Assembly: GCF_900149695.1 (NCBI RefSeq)
Contig: NZ_LT703004.1
Location: forward strand, 62,001 to 126,000
Source: Anderseniella sp. Alg231-50
Lineage (GTDB): Bacteria > Pseudomonadota > Alphaproteobacteria > Rhizobiales > Aestuariivirgaceae
DNA length: 64,000 bases
Direction of reading: 5' to 3'
The notes beneath the pieces are model-generated. The model saw only the letters and a program-made list of their open reading frames with translations, did no database searches and was not told the DNA's origin. Of the stretch, positions 1-8,723 are shown piece after piece (the stretch's first letter is position 1; every line of letters starts with the position of its first letter). Made by a program: the position numbers and the translations under genes.

Positions 1-308
1 CACCAAATTGACCAATACCATACCAATGCTATACCAATTTTGACAACCTACAAAATGAACCCAAGCGTCTTTTCGCACAAAATTCCTCATCCGGAGCAGT
101 CCTGACTTATCCAATCATGGAGTGAGAACAGTTGCCAAAGTTGCCTGTTCTGTGTGTACTCTATTGAGGTAACTTGACGAACCGCGATCGGAAATCGATT
201 CAAAAATGGGCGGCAACAAGCTGATATAAATGGTAATTTATCAACTCTGCTCCTATATAAGTCATTACAGGAGCGCCTGCTCGAGGGTATGATTGCAAGG
301 CAAAGGGA
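1..308. promoter_or_regulatory. Region upstream of GntR gene with ACCAAT iterons
   Basis: Non-coding leader of the GntR gene. The hexamer ACCAAT occurs at 11-16, 22-27 and 33-38, an exact 11-bp period (about one helical turn), with a related ACCAAA at 2-7. The 11-mer CTATACCAATT at 29-39 recurs identically at 1932-1942 in front of the nitrilase gene. Same-face iterons like these usually bind a regulator cooperatively; that role is inferred. The rest of the stretch up to 308 shows no coding sequence I can support. A CAAGG at 296-300 is a plausible ribosome-binding site for the ATG at 309. Confidence 0.5.
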
Positions 309-1010
309 ATGATTTCGATTGAACACAAGAGCGCCCGAGGAGCCCGGTCCATAACATCCGAGCTCCGCAAGGCCATCGAAACAGGCAGGTATCACGACGG
401 GGACCAATTGCCTCCGGAGCGGGACCTTTCCGAGACCTATGCAGCTTCCCGCAATACAATCAGGAAAGCGCTGGACAACCTTGAAGAGGACGGCCTGGTG
501 GTCCGGAAAGTCGGCAGCGGCACCTTTGTCAACTATGCCGGCCCGGCAGACCTTGAGACCGAAAACGTCGTCGAACAGATCAGCCCGCTGCAGCTGATCG
601 ATGCGCGTATCGGGTTCGAACGGCAGATGACCCGGCTGGCAGTGGTGCACGCGACCGGGCGGGATATCGAGAAAATGCAGGCCCTGCTGACCCAGCTCGA
701 GGCTTCCGAGCAGGACCGCAACACCTTTACAAAGCTGGATTCAGAGTTCCACCATCAGCTGGCCAAGGCATCCGGCAATCCGTTAATTGTAAAATTATAT
801 CATCAAATCAATGAAGTACGCACGCATTCTCAGTGGAGAAAAGCGCGTGAACTGGTTCTCAGCCCCGAGAAAATCCGCCAGTACAACAAATTCCACAGGG
901 GCATACTGGACGCACTGATAAACCGTGACACCAAGTCGGCCATCGATGCGTTGAATGCCCACATGGAGCTGGCCCACCTTGATCTTGTCGGCACAACCTC
1001 CGACGACTGA
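309..1010 (+). CDS. GntR family regulator, FadR/FCD subfamily
   Basis: A 233-residue transcription factor. The N-terminal winged helix (about residues 8-75) shows the GntR signature: 'GDQLPPERDLSE', then 'SRNTIRKALDNLEEDGLV' and the wing 'GSGTFV'. The C-terminal all-helical FCD ligand domain (about 90-220) contains the usual acidic/histidine metal-site segments, 'LDSEFHHQLAKASGN' and a later 'HRGILDAL'. Length is normal for the family. It is followed, convergently, by the nitrilase gene and lies one gene from the TMAO transport/oxidation operon, so it is the best local candidate for the regulator that reads the ACCAAT iterons. The ligand cannot be told from sequence. Confidence 0.9.
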   Translation: MISIEHKSARGARSITSELRKAIETGRYHDGDQLPPERDLSETYAASRNTIRKALDNLEEDGLVVRKVGSGTFVNYAGPADLETENVVEQISPLQLIDARIGFERQMTRLAVVHATGRDIEKMQALLTQLEASEQDRNTFTKLDSEFHHQLAKASGNPLIVKLYHQINEVRTHSQWRKARELVLSPEKIRQYNKFHRGILDALINRDTKSAIDALNAHMELAHLDLVGTTSDD

Positions 1011-1033
1011 TCAGCCCCCGCGCCACCCGGCAC

Positions 1034-1897
1034 TCACCCGGAGCCGGCAAGCTTCGGTTTTTGCCCCTGCCCCCCGGTGCTCATGTGAATTGGCCGGTCG
1101 TGCTGAAGTGCGGGAATCCTGGCTCTCGCGGCTGCGACCCTGGACATATCCAGATCAGCCACAATGTATCCCTCACCATCGCCGGCATCGGCCAAAACCT
1201 CACCCCACGGGTCAATGATCAGAGAATGCCCGTAGCACTCGCCGCCACCGGATATTTTGCCGTATTGGCAGGGAGCTATTACATAGCACCCGGTCTCAAT
1301 GGCCCTGGCACGCTGCAATACGTGCCAATGAGCCTGCCCTGTAACCTTGGTGAATGCGGCCGGAGATGCCAGCACCCCGGCGCCCTGCTTGGCGAGTTGC
1401 CGGTACAGTGCGGCGAACCGCAGGTCATAGCAGATCGACAGTCCCAGGGTTGCCCAGGGCGTGTCGGCCACGACGGCCTGGTCGCCCGGCGATATGGTCG
1501 CTGACTCACGATATGACCCACCGTCGAGATCCACGTCGAACATGTGGATCTTGTCATAGCGCGCTACCGTCTCGCCTTCGGCATTGATCAGGTACGAGCG
1601 GTTGGATATGCGTCCGTCATTGTTCTGCACGCCAATTGACCCGAGCAGGAACCAGACCCCGAGCCTGCAGGCCGCTTCGGCAAACGCCGGCAGCACCGGA
1701 TGCTCTGCTTCCGGGTACGCACCGGGAAGAAACAGACCGTCCCTGGTTTCCAGACCGGAAAAGTACTCCGGCGTTGCAATCAACTGAGCGCCGTCTGCGG
1801 CGGCCTCACCGGCCAATCGCAGGCTTGTCTCTATATTGTGCAGAACATCCGGTGTGGCGCAGTTCTGCAGGCAGGCCACCGAAAATTTGTCGGACAT
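1034..1897 (-). CDS. Nitrilase-superfamily amidohydrolase (Nit1/Nit2-like)
   Basis: A 287-residue carbon-nitrogen hydrolase. The Glu-Lys-Cys triad is visible: E44 in 'ATPEYFSG', K116 in 'YDKIHMFDVDL' and C156 in 'LSICYDLRF'. The 'KIHMFDVDL' stretch and the downstream 'ESATISPGD' resemble the omega-amidase/deaminated glutathione amidase branch rather than aliphatic nitrilases. The enzyme should be cytosolic and hydrolyse a small omega-amide; the substrate is not determined here. It is transcribed away from the tmoX operon, sharing a 377-bp divergent intergenic region that carries ACCAAT repeats, so it may be co-regulated with amine uptake. The ATG at 1897 fits the start of the conserved domain. 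Confidence 0.85.
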   Translation of the reverse strand: MSDKFSVACLQNCATPDVLHNIETSLRLAGEAAADGAQLIATPEYFSGLETRDGLFLPGAYPEAEHPVLPAFAEAACRLGVWFLLGSIGVQNNDGRISNRSYLINAEGETVARYDKIHMFDVDLDGGSYRESATISPGDQAVVADTPWATLGLSICYDLRFAALYRQLAKQGAGVLASPAAFTKVTGQAHWHVLQRARAIETGCYVIAPCQYGKISGGGECYGHSLIIDPWGEVLADAGDGEGYIVADLDMSRVAAARARIPALQHDRPIHMSTGGQGQKPKLAGSG

Positions 1898-2274
1898 CGC
1901 TTAATCCCATCGTGCTTGATGACAACCAATTCTATACCAATTCAACTTGCCTCAACATAATACGGCAAAGCAACTTGCAGACGTCAACCCGACAGTACGG
2001 GTCGCTTTGCGAAACAGGCAAAAAATTGGCATATTTCCCTGCACACCTGCTCGATCCGCACAATTCTCGGGCTCAGAGGCACCCCCCAACATGCTGCAAG
2101 TCAACCAATTTTACCAATTGGATCACAATCGGTTCTATTTTGGGTTGATTTGGTTCTGAAATCGGCCAATAGTGTGGGAGATGTCGCCGCTCAGAAAACG
2201 GAAAGAACATCCAATAAGCAAATTCAGCACTAGGTATGCCCAATGAGGGCTCATCAAATCCGGGAGGAATGACG
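1898..2274. promoter_or_regulatory. Divergent regulatory region nitrilase/tmoX with ACCAAT repeats
   Basis: This 377-bp AT-richer stretch holds no gene I can support. ACCAAT occurs at 1925-1930 and 1936-1941 (11 bp apart), close to the nitrilase start, and again at 2104-2109 and 2113-2118 (9 bp apart), nearer tmoX. The second copy of the latter pair is part of the palindrome CCAATTGG at 2114-2121. Weaker GGTT-type half-sites on the other strand follow at about 2130-2158. The same hexamer is iterated upstream of the GntR gene at 11-38. I read the region as paired operators for one regulator acting on both promoters. Confidence 0.5.
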
Positions 2275-3228
2275 ATGAAGATTACAAAACTGCTGGCCAC
2301 TTCGGCCATTGTTGCCGCCAGTCTGGCGTTTACTTTACCGGCATACGCAGAAGCAGAATCCGATGATCCGATCATCATGGTTCAAAACAACTGGACCAGC
2401 CAGCTGGTGCTGTCTTTTGTTGTCGGCAAGACGCTGGAAGGCATGGGATACACGGTCGAGTATGCGCCGTCGGATTCTCAGTTGCAGTTCAAGGCCATCG
2501 CCGATGGTGACATGCACTTCCAGGTGGAAGCCTGGGAAGGGTCCATGAAGACCGCCTTTGAAAAAGCCGTTGCCGAAGACGGCATGGTTGATGCCGGTGC
2601 GCACACAGCACTGACCCGCGAAGAATGGTGGATTCCTGACTACGTGCTGGAAAAGTGCCCGGAAGCCCAGAACTGGGAGGGCTTGAACGCCTGCGCGGAA
2701 ATTTTCGCAACAGCGGAAACCAAGCCAAAGGGCCGCTTCGTTGGCCCGCCTGCAGACTGGGGCAAGAATTACGCAGCCCGGATTGACGCCCTTGAAATGA
2801 ATTTCAAGGCAATCAATGTCGGACAGGCCGCGACCTTGTGGGCGGAGCTGCAGTCTGCCTATGACCGCAAAGAGCCGATTGTGCTGTTCAACTGGACCCC
2901 CAATTTCATCGAGTCGAAGTTCAAGGGCCGGTTTGTCGATTTCCCGAAGCCTGAAAAAGGTTGCATGGAAGACAAGGCCTGGGGACCAAATCCGAACGCG
3001 ACCGGCGATTGCGGCGCACCACATTCCGGCTGGCTCAAAAAGGCTGCCTGGAAAGGGCTTGCTGAAAAGTATCCGAAGGCCTGGGGCGTGATGCAGAAAA
3101 TTGACTTCAACAACGCACAGATCGCCGCTGCGGCACTAATGGTAGACGTGGACGGTTTGTCTCCGGAAGCTGCTGCCGACAAATGGATCGCCGATAACGC
3201 GGCGGTTGTCGAAGGCTGGAAGAAATAG
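2275..3228 (+). CDS. tmoX: TMAO/glycine-betaine-type ABC transporter substrate-binding protein
   Basis: Periplasmic quaternary-amine binding protein (OpuAC family). From the ATG at 2275 it has 317 residues and opens with a Sec signal peptide ending near 'TLPAYAEA'. That start sits 7 nt after GGAGG (2263-2267); the ATG at 2269 is too close to it and one at 2236 has no good site. Tryptophans near residues 40, 87, 118-119 and 207 could build the aromatic cage that holds trimethylammonium groups in this family. It is the first gene of a transporter operon that also encodes trimethylamine monooxygenase, matching the arrangement known for the TMAO transporter TmoXVW of marine bacteria. Betaine or choline specificity cannot be excluded without a pocket comparison. 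Confidence 0.82.
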   Translation: MKITKLLATSAIVAASLAFTLPAYAEAESDDPIIMVQNNWTSQLVLSFVVGKTLEGMGYTVEYAPSDSQLQFKAIADGDMHFQVEAWEGSMKTAFEKAVAEDGMVDAGAHTALTREEWWIPDYVLEKCPEAQNWEGLNACAEIFATAETKPKGRFVGPPADWGKNYAARIDALEMNFKAINVGQAATLWAELQSAYDRKEPIVLFNWTPNFIESKFKGRFVDFPKPEKGCMEDKAWGPNPNATGDCGAPHSGWLKKAAWKGLAEKYPKAWGVMQKIDFNNAQIAAAALMVDVDGLSPEAAADKWIADNAAVVEGWKK

Positions 3229-3256
3229 CCTCACACCTCATGTGAACAGCGTTTCG

Positions 3257-3291
3257 AGGCCGGGCTGAAGACATCTTTTGCCCGGCCTTTT
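3257..3291 (+). terminator. Intercistronic hairpin between tmoX and the ATPase gene
   Basis: A 9-bp perfect stem, AGGCCGGGC (3257-3265) with GCCCGGCCT (3280-3288), is followed by TTTT. It lies 29 nt after the tmoX stop and before the next start codon. Such hairpins behind binding-protein genes commonly cause partial termination or 3' protection, so that the binding protein is made in excess over the membrane subunits. Confidence 0.7.
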
Positions 3292-3346
3292 CATATGTGC
3301 AACGATAAGAAGACGATCCGGCAGGTTGTCTGCCGAAGGGGACAAA

Positions 3347-4387
3347 ATGGGCGTCGACGCGCAAATCAAATGCCGCAACATCTGGAAGATCTTCGGGGCT
3401 GATCCGGAAGGTTTCATGCAGCGCCACAATGGCAACCCGACCGCGGACGATCTCGCCGCCGAAGGCTATATCGGCGCGGTGCGCGATGTATCCTTTGATG
3501 TGCATCAGGGGGAAATCCTGATCATCATGGGGCTTTCGGGATCCGGCAAATCCACTATTATTCGCTGCATTACAAGGCTGAACGACCCGACTGCCGGAGA
3601 GGTGGAATATGAAGGCCGCGACCTGCTCAAGGCGACACCGCAGGAACTGATCGACATCCGCCGCCACAAGATGGGCATGGTGTTCCAGAGCTTCGGCCTG
3701 TTGCCGCATCGCACGGTTCTGTCAAACGTCGCCTTCCCGCTTGAAGTACAGAATCTCGATCAGCTGGAGCGCGAAAAACGCGCCATGGAGATGATCGAGC
3801 TGGTTGGCCTGGGCGGCAGGGAAAACTATTTTCCGCGCGAACTGTCCGGTGGCCAGCAGCAAAGGGTCGGCATCGCCCGCTCACTGGCGGTGGAGCCTGA
3901 CATCTGGTTTCTCGATGAACCGTTTTCCGCGCTCGATCCGCTTATCCGGGCGGAAATGCAGGACGAGTTCATCCGATTGCAGCAAATGCTGAAGAAAACC
4001 ATTGTGTTCATCACGCATGATTTTGAAGAGGCCACCAAGCTGGCTGATCGCATTGGCATCATGAAGGACGGCGAGATGGTGCAGCTGTGCACGCCGGAAG
4101 AAATGGTGCTCAACCCGGCCGACGACTATGTGGCGGAATTCGCCCGCAACGCGCCGCGCGACCGGATTGTCTCCGCCGCCGCGATCATGAAAAAATCCAC
4201 GGCAAAGGCATCCCGGAAAGTATCCGGTGCCTCCGTCTCTGCAACAGCCAAGATTGGCGAGATTGCAGAACAGGTCATCAACTCCGACAAACCTACACCG
4301 GTGGCCGACGCGAACGGGCACCTGCTGGGTCATGTGGACCGTGACCGTGTTACCAAAGCCCTGTTCGGCAAGGGCGAGATTGTATGA
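3347..4387 (+). CDS. tmoV: Betaine/TMAO ABC transporter ATP-binding protein
   Basis: A ProV/OpuAA-type ATPase. From the ATG at 3347 (behind GAAGGGG) it has 346 residues; a longer frame begins at 3278 but runs through the intercistronic hairpin and is unlikely. Walker A 'GLSGSGKST' lies near residues 62-70, the signature 'LSGGQQQR' near 166-173 and Walker B 'WFLDEP' near 187-192. A C-terminal extension (about 280-346) looks like a degenerate regulatory (CBS-like) tail, as in osmoprotectant transporters. Its stop overlaps the permease start as ATGA, implying translational coupling. The V label for the ATPase follows the ProV/ChoV convention and is inferred. Confidence 0.85.
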   Translation: MGVDAQIKCRNIWKIFGADPEGFMQRHNGNPTADDLAAEGYIGAVRDVSFDVHQGEILIIMGLSGSGKSTIIRCITRLNDPTAGEVEYEGRDLLKATPQELIDIRRHKMGMVFQSFGLLPHRTVLSNVAFPLEVQNLDQLEREKRAMEMIELVGLGGRENYFPRELSGGQQQRVGIARSLAVEPDIWFLDEPFSALDPLIRAEMQDEFIRLQQMLKKTIVFITHDFEEATKLADRIGIMKDGEMVQLCTPEEMVLNPADDYVAEFARNAPRDRIVSAAAIMKKSTAKASRKVSGASVSATAKIGEIAEQVINSDKPTPVADANGHLLGHVDRDRVTKALFGKGEIV

Positions 4388-6558
4388 ACAGCGCGATAAC
4401 AGATCTCGGCAAGTCACCTCAGTCCAGCGTTGCCGGGCTGAACTCGTTCTGGGTGCAGATGGCCATAATGGTCTGTTTCACGGTGTTGTTGAGCCTGGTG
4501 CTCGACTTCATGAAAATCTGGCCGCAGGAATGGATCGTGCCCATCAAGGAATGGGTCACCCGATTCTTTACCTGGCTCGACAAGGAAGCCGGCATCGGAC
4601 CGCTCAAGTTCAAGACCGTGACGCGCTCCATTTCCTGGCTGCTCGAGCAGCCGCTGGACTGGGCCGAGTACATATTGTACCGCGGCATCAAGACCAAGTT
4701 TGTCCCTGCAATCTTCTGGATGTTTGTGCCGGTCATCGGTCTGGCGCTGCTGCACAAACGCTTAGGCCTGCAGAAATGCCTGTTTGCCGTTTTGGCAATC
4801 TGGGCCGTTACGCTGGCCGACAATGTCCTGCTCCACACCGGCTTGTTCGAACTGCCGGCTACGATACTGGGTGCATTCGGCGTGAAGAAACTGGATGCGC
4901 TGCCCTGGATCGTCATCGTTGCCGGCGCCGGCATACTGGGACACTGGATCGGCGGCTGGAAACTGGCGCTGTTTTCGGCCGGCTGTATCGGCTACCTGGC
5001 CGTCATGGGGCTGTGGCGCGATTCCATGAAAACCTTCTCCATCGTGCTGGTGTCTGTGCCCTTCGCGGTCGTCCTTGGCCTTGCTCTGGGCATCTGGGTG
5101 ACCCGGTCAAAACGGGCTGCTGCAATTATCTCGCCCATGTTCGATATCATGCAGGCGACCCCGCACATGGCCTATCTGGTGCCGGTGGTCGTGCTGTTTG
5201 GCGCAGGCCAGGTGCCTGCAATGATCGCAACGGTCATCTTCGCCATGCCGCCAATGGCCCGGTGCACCATACTGGGCATTCAGACGGTCTCCAGTGATGT
5301 TGAGGAATCCGGCCGCATGTCGGGGTGCACGCCGCGACAGCTTTTGTGGAAAGTCACGCTGCCATCATCACAGCGCATCCTCATGCTGGGGGTCAACCAG
5401 GTCGTCATGCAGACGCTGGCAATGGTGGTGATCGCGTCCATGGTCGGCGCCCAGGGGCTGGGCCACAAGCTGCTCTTCTCGCTGCAGCAATTGCGCCTTG
5501 GCGCAGCCGTTGAACAGGGCCTCGCCATTGTCCTCATGGCTGTGGTGCTCGATCGCCTTACGCAAGCCTACGCCAACCGGGCCCCCGGTGAACTGGCCTC
5601 GCGGGAAACCGGATGGAAAGCGAAAAAGCACCTGTGGCTTTTCCTCGGTGTCATGGTTGCTGCCTACGTCCTGGCCCAGTTCATTCCGATAGTGGAAAAA
5701 TATCCAAGGGCATTTACCTTCACGCTTGGCCGGGACATTGATTTCGCGCTGCGCGCGTTTTCAAAACACGCCTATGACTACATCAATCCGATACGGGATT
5801 TCATCACGGTCTACATGCTGATCCCGTTTCGAGATTTCTTCCTTTGGCTGCCATGGAGCACGGTAATCGGTGTCGTCGGCCTGACCGCCTACTGGCTCGG
5901 CGGCATTCGCACCACCTTGCTGACCACCAGCCTGATCAGCGTCGTCATCCTCATCACCGGCAACTGGGAACAGGGCATGCTGACGCTTTATCTCGTCACA
6001 TCCGCCGTCATACTGTGCGTGCTTATCGGTGTGCCGATCGGTATCTGGGCCTCCCGCTCCGAGCGCGCCGCGCGTCCCATCATGGCGACATGCGATACAT
6101 TGCAGACATTCCCGTCATTCATCTACCTGATCCCGGTGATCATGCTGTTGAAGGTTGGCGACCTGTCGAATGTCATAGCCATCCTGGCTTACGCCACCGT
6201 ACCGGCGGTGCGCTACACATACCTCGGCATCAAGCGCATTCCCGAAGTCACCATCGAAGCTTCCATCGCCAATGGCACCACCCCGTTCCAGCGGCTGTGG
6301 AAAGTGGAACTGCCGATAGCCCTGCCTGAAATCATGCTGGGCATCAACCAGACCATCATGATGGCGCTGGCCATGACCGCCATCACCGCGCTGATCGGGT
6401 CATCTGACCTGGGTCAGGAAATTTACCGCGCCCTGCCAACCGCAGACTCCGGTCGCGGCATCATGGCAGGCCTTGGTATTGCCGTTATCGGCATTGTTGC
6501 CGACAGGCTCATTCAGGCCTGGGCAGCAGAACGCAAGAAACAATTGGGAATAACCTGA
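4384..6558 (+). CDS. tmoW: Tandem-domain betaine/TMAO ABC transporter permease
   Basis: A 724-residue inner-membrane protein with two complete binding-protein-dependent permease domains in one chain, about residues 218-400 and 535-715. Each has its own EAA loop: 'EESGRMSGCTPRQLLWKVTLP' in the first and 'IEASIANGTTPFQRLWKVELP' in the second. Usual ProW-type permeases are about half this size and act as homodimers, so this protein can supply both halves of the channel. About 210 residues with extra hydrophobic segments precede the first domain. It is coupled to the ATPase by a 4-bp overlap and followed after 14 nt by tmm. The W label is inferred from convention. Confidence 0.85.
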   Translation: MNSAITDLGKSPQSSVAGLNSFWVQMAIMVCFTVLLSLVLDFMKIWPQEWIVPIKEWVTRFFTWLDKEAGIGPLKFKTVTRSISWLLEQPLDWAEYILYRGIKTKFVPAIFWMFVPVIGLALLHKRLGLQKCLFAVLAIWAVTLADNVLLHTGLFELPATILGAFGVKKLDALPWIVIVAGAGILGHWIGGWKLALFSAGCIGYLAVMGLWRDSMKTFSIVLVSVPFAVVLGLALGIWVTRSKRAAAIISPMFDIMQATPHMAYLVPVVVLFGAGQVPAMIATVIFAMPPMARCTILGIQTVSSDVEESGRMSGCTPRQLLWKVTLPSSQRILMLGVNQVVMQTLAMVVIASMVGAQGLGHKLLFSLQQLRLGAAVEQGLAIVLMAVVLDRLTQAYANRAPGELASRETGWKAKKHLWLFLGVMVAAYVLAQFIPIVEKYPRAFTFTLGRDIDFALRAFSKHAYDYINPIRDFITVYMLIPFRDFFLWLPWSTVIGVVGLTAYWLGGIRTTLLTTSLISVVILITGNWEQGMLTLYLVTSAVILCVLIGVPIGIWASRSERAARPIMATCDTLQTFPSFIYLIPVIMLLKVGDLSNVIAILAYATVPAVRYTYLGIKRIPEVTIEASIANGTTPFQRLWKVELPIALPEIMLGINQTIMMALAMTAITALIGSSDLGQEIYRALPTADSGRGIMAGLGIAVIGIVADRLIQAWAAERKKQLGIT

Positions 6559-6572
6559 GGAGAACAAAATAG

Positions 6573-7913
6573 ATGTCAAAAAGAGTAGCTGTAATTGGAG
6601 CCGGCCCGTCCGGTCTGGCACAACTGCGCGCCTTCCAGTCTGCCGCAAAAGCAGGTGCAGATATTCCGGAAATCGTATGTTTTGAAAAGCAGGACAACTG
6701 GGGCGGGCTGTGGAACTATACCTGGCGCACCGGGCTGGATGAATATGGTGAACCGGTGCACTGCTCGATGTATCGCTACCTCTGGTCCAACGGCCCCAAG
6801 GAAGGCCTGGAATTTGCCGACTATTCGTTCGAAGAACATTTCGGCAAGCAGATCGCATCCTACCCGCCGCGCGCAGTTCTTTTCGACTATATTCAGGGCC
6901 GCGTGGAAAAGGCGGATGTGCGCAAGTGGATCAAGTTCCGCACGCCTGTGCGGCATGTTGAATGGGACGCGGGAACAAGCAAGTTCAACGTCACATCGCA
7001 TGACCTCATAAACGACAAGGTAACAACTGAAGCCTTCGACAATGTTGTGTGCTGCAGCGGCCATTTCTCGACACCCAACGTGCCACACTTCGACGGCCTG
7101 GACCGCTTCAATGGCAGGGTTCTGCACGCGCATGATTTCCGCGATGCCGTGGAGTTCAAGGACAAGGACCTGCTGATTATCGGCACCTCCTATTCAGCCG
7201 AAGATATCGGTTCGCAGTGCTGGAAGTACGGCGCGAAATCAATCACGGTCAGCCACCGCACCGCCGCCATGGGCTATGACTGGCCGGACAACTGGCAGGA
7301 GGTGCCGCTCCTGACCAAGGTCGACGGTAACACCTGCACATTCAAGGACGGCACTACCAAGAACGTCGATGCCATTATCCTGTGCACCGGCTACCAGCAT
7401 TATTTCCCGTTCATGGCCGAAGACCTGAAACTGCACACAGCCAACCGACTGGCCACGGCTGACCTCTACAAGGGCGTGGCCTACGTCGACAATCCGGCCC
7501 TGTTCTATATCGGCATGCAGGACCAGTGGTTCACGTTCAACATGTTTGATGCGCAAGCCTGGTGGGCGCGTGATGTTATCATGGGGCGTATTTCCATACC
7601 CGACAAAGCCGCCATGCAGGCAGACGTCGAAGACCGGATTACCCGTGAAGACGCCAACGAGGACGACTATGCCTGCATTCGCTACCAGGGTGACTATGTG
7701 AAGGAACTGATCGCGGAAACCGACTATCCAAGCTTTGACGTGGACGGCGCCAATGAAGCCTTCTTCCAGTGGAAGAAACACAAAAAACAGAACATCATGA
7801 CGTTCCGCAACAACAGCTACAAGTCGGTCATCACCGGCACCATGGCACCCGCTCATCATACTCCATGGAAAGACGCGCTCGACGACTCGCTTGAGTCATA
7901 CCTGGAGAACTGA
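6573..7913 (+). CDS. tmm: Trimethylamine monooxygenase (bacterial FMO)
   Basis: A 446-residue flavin-containing monooxygenase that oxidises trimethylamine to TMAO with NADPH and O2. The FAD loop 'GAGPSG' is at residues 9-14, the FMO fingerprint FxGxxxHxxxF is '[11 protein letters not shown]' at 179-189, and the NADPH loop 'GTSYSAED' is at 204-211. The N-terminus and the '[13 protein letters not shown]' segment match the bacterial Tmm clade described from Methylocella and marine roseobacters. It is preceded by AGGAG and lies 14 nt after the transporter genes. Together with the nearby demethylase it forms the TMA-to-TMAO-to-dimethylamine route. Related indole-oxygenating FMOs are the main alternative, made unlikely by the context. 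Confidence 0.92.
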   Translation: MSKRVAVIGAGPSGLAQLRAFQSAAKAGADIPEIVCFEKQDNWGGLWNYTWRTGLDEYGEPVHCSMYRYLWSNGPKEGLEFADYSFEEHFGKQIASYPPRAVLFDYIQGRVEKADVRKWIKFRTPVRHVEWDAGTSKFNVTSHDLINDKVTTEAFDNVVCCSGHFSTPNVPHFDGLDRFNGRVLHAHDFRDAVEFKDKDLLIIGTSYSAEDIGSQCWKYGAKSITVSHRTAAMGYDWPDNWQEVPLLTKVDGNTCTFKDGTTKNVDAIILCTGYQHYFPFMAEDLKLHTANRLATADLYKGVAYVDNPALFYIGMQDQWFTFNMFDAQAWWARDVIMGRISIPDKAAMQADVEDRITREDANEDDYACIRYQGDYVKELIAETDYPSFDVDGANEAFFQWKKHKKQNIMTFRNNSYKSVITGTMAPAHHTPWKDALDDSLESYLEN

Positions 7914-7916
7914 GCA

Positions 7917-8705
7917 ATGACGAGGCTGGCATGGGCAAGACGCTGTGCCAGCCTGGTCTGCCTGTGGTTTTTGGCTGCGTCCGGTCTATCGGTTCCTGCT
8001 GCACAGGCGCAGCAGGTTGATCTGGAAATCGTGCTGGCGATGGACGGGTCGGGCAGCATCAGTTCCGACGAGTTCCTGTTGCAGGTCATCGGGACCGCGG
8101 CGGCCCTCAAGGATGCGAGCGTCCAGCATGCTATTCTTTCGGGCCCGACAGGACGTGTGGCAATCGCCGCCGTCATATGGTCCGATGCGGCGTTTCCGAA
8201 ATATCCCACTGAATGGCACCTGCTGAACTCTTCCCAGTCAATTGACGCGTTTGCCGAACGGCTGCTGAATTTCAACAATCCGGCAAATGCCAGCAAACGG
8301 CAGGGCAAAGGCGGCGGTGGAACCGGTATCGGAGACGGCATCGTCTACGCCCTGGAAATGATCCGAAGCAACCAGTTCAACGGCGCCCGCAAGGTCGTGG
8401 ATGTTTCAGGAGATGGCGTTGAAACAGACCCATGGTTCAAGAAGGCTTTCACCCTGCCCGATGCACGCGAACTGGCCAGGGCCCAAGGCGTGACAATCAA
8501 CGGCCTCGCCATTCTCACGGACAACTGGAAGCTGCATCAATATTATCGCGCCGAGGTTATCTCCGGGCCTGGCGCGTTCGTGGTCAAGGCAGTGAACTTC
8601 GATGCCTTTGCGGTCGCAATCCGCAACAAGCTGCTCAGGGAAATGTCCCCCGTGATCACCATGCATCCGCGGGACGATCAACTGCAGCTGGCTACAAGCA
8701 ACTGA
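7917..8705 (+). CDS. Secreted DUF1194 protein with von Willebrand A-like fold
   Basis: A 262-residue protein starting 3 nt after the tmm stop. It has an N-terminal signal peptide (about residues 1-31, ending 'AAQAQQ') and a vWA-like domain whose metal-ion-dependent adhesion motif DxSxS reads D43-G-S-G-S in 'AMDGSGSISS'. A Gly-rich 'GGGGTGIGDG' and 'DVSGDG' further on provide the other expected MIDAS loops. The family (DUF1194) is common in alphaproteobacteria and has no assigned function. Tight coupling to tmm is notable, since the family has no known role in amine oxidation. It ends 18 bp from the convergent tdm gene. Confidence 0.85.
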   Translation: MTRLAWARRCASLVCLWFLAASGLSVPAAQAQQVDLEIVLAMDGSGSISSDEFLLQVIGTAAALKDASVQHAILSGPTGRVAIAAVIWSDAAFPKYPTEWHLLNSSQSIDAFAERLLNFNNPANASKRQGKGGGGTGIGDGIVYALEMIRSNQFNGARKVVDVSGDGVETDPWFKKAFTLPDARELARAQGVTINGLAILTDNWKLHQYYRAEVISGPGAFVVKAVNFDAFAVAIRNKLLREMSPVITMHPRDDQLQLATSN

Positions 8706-8723
8706 AGCCGGTTCCTTATCGGC

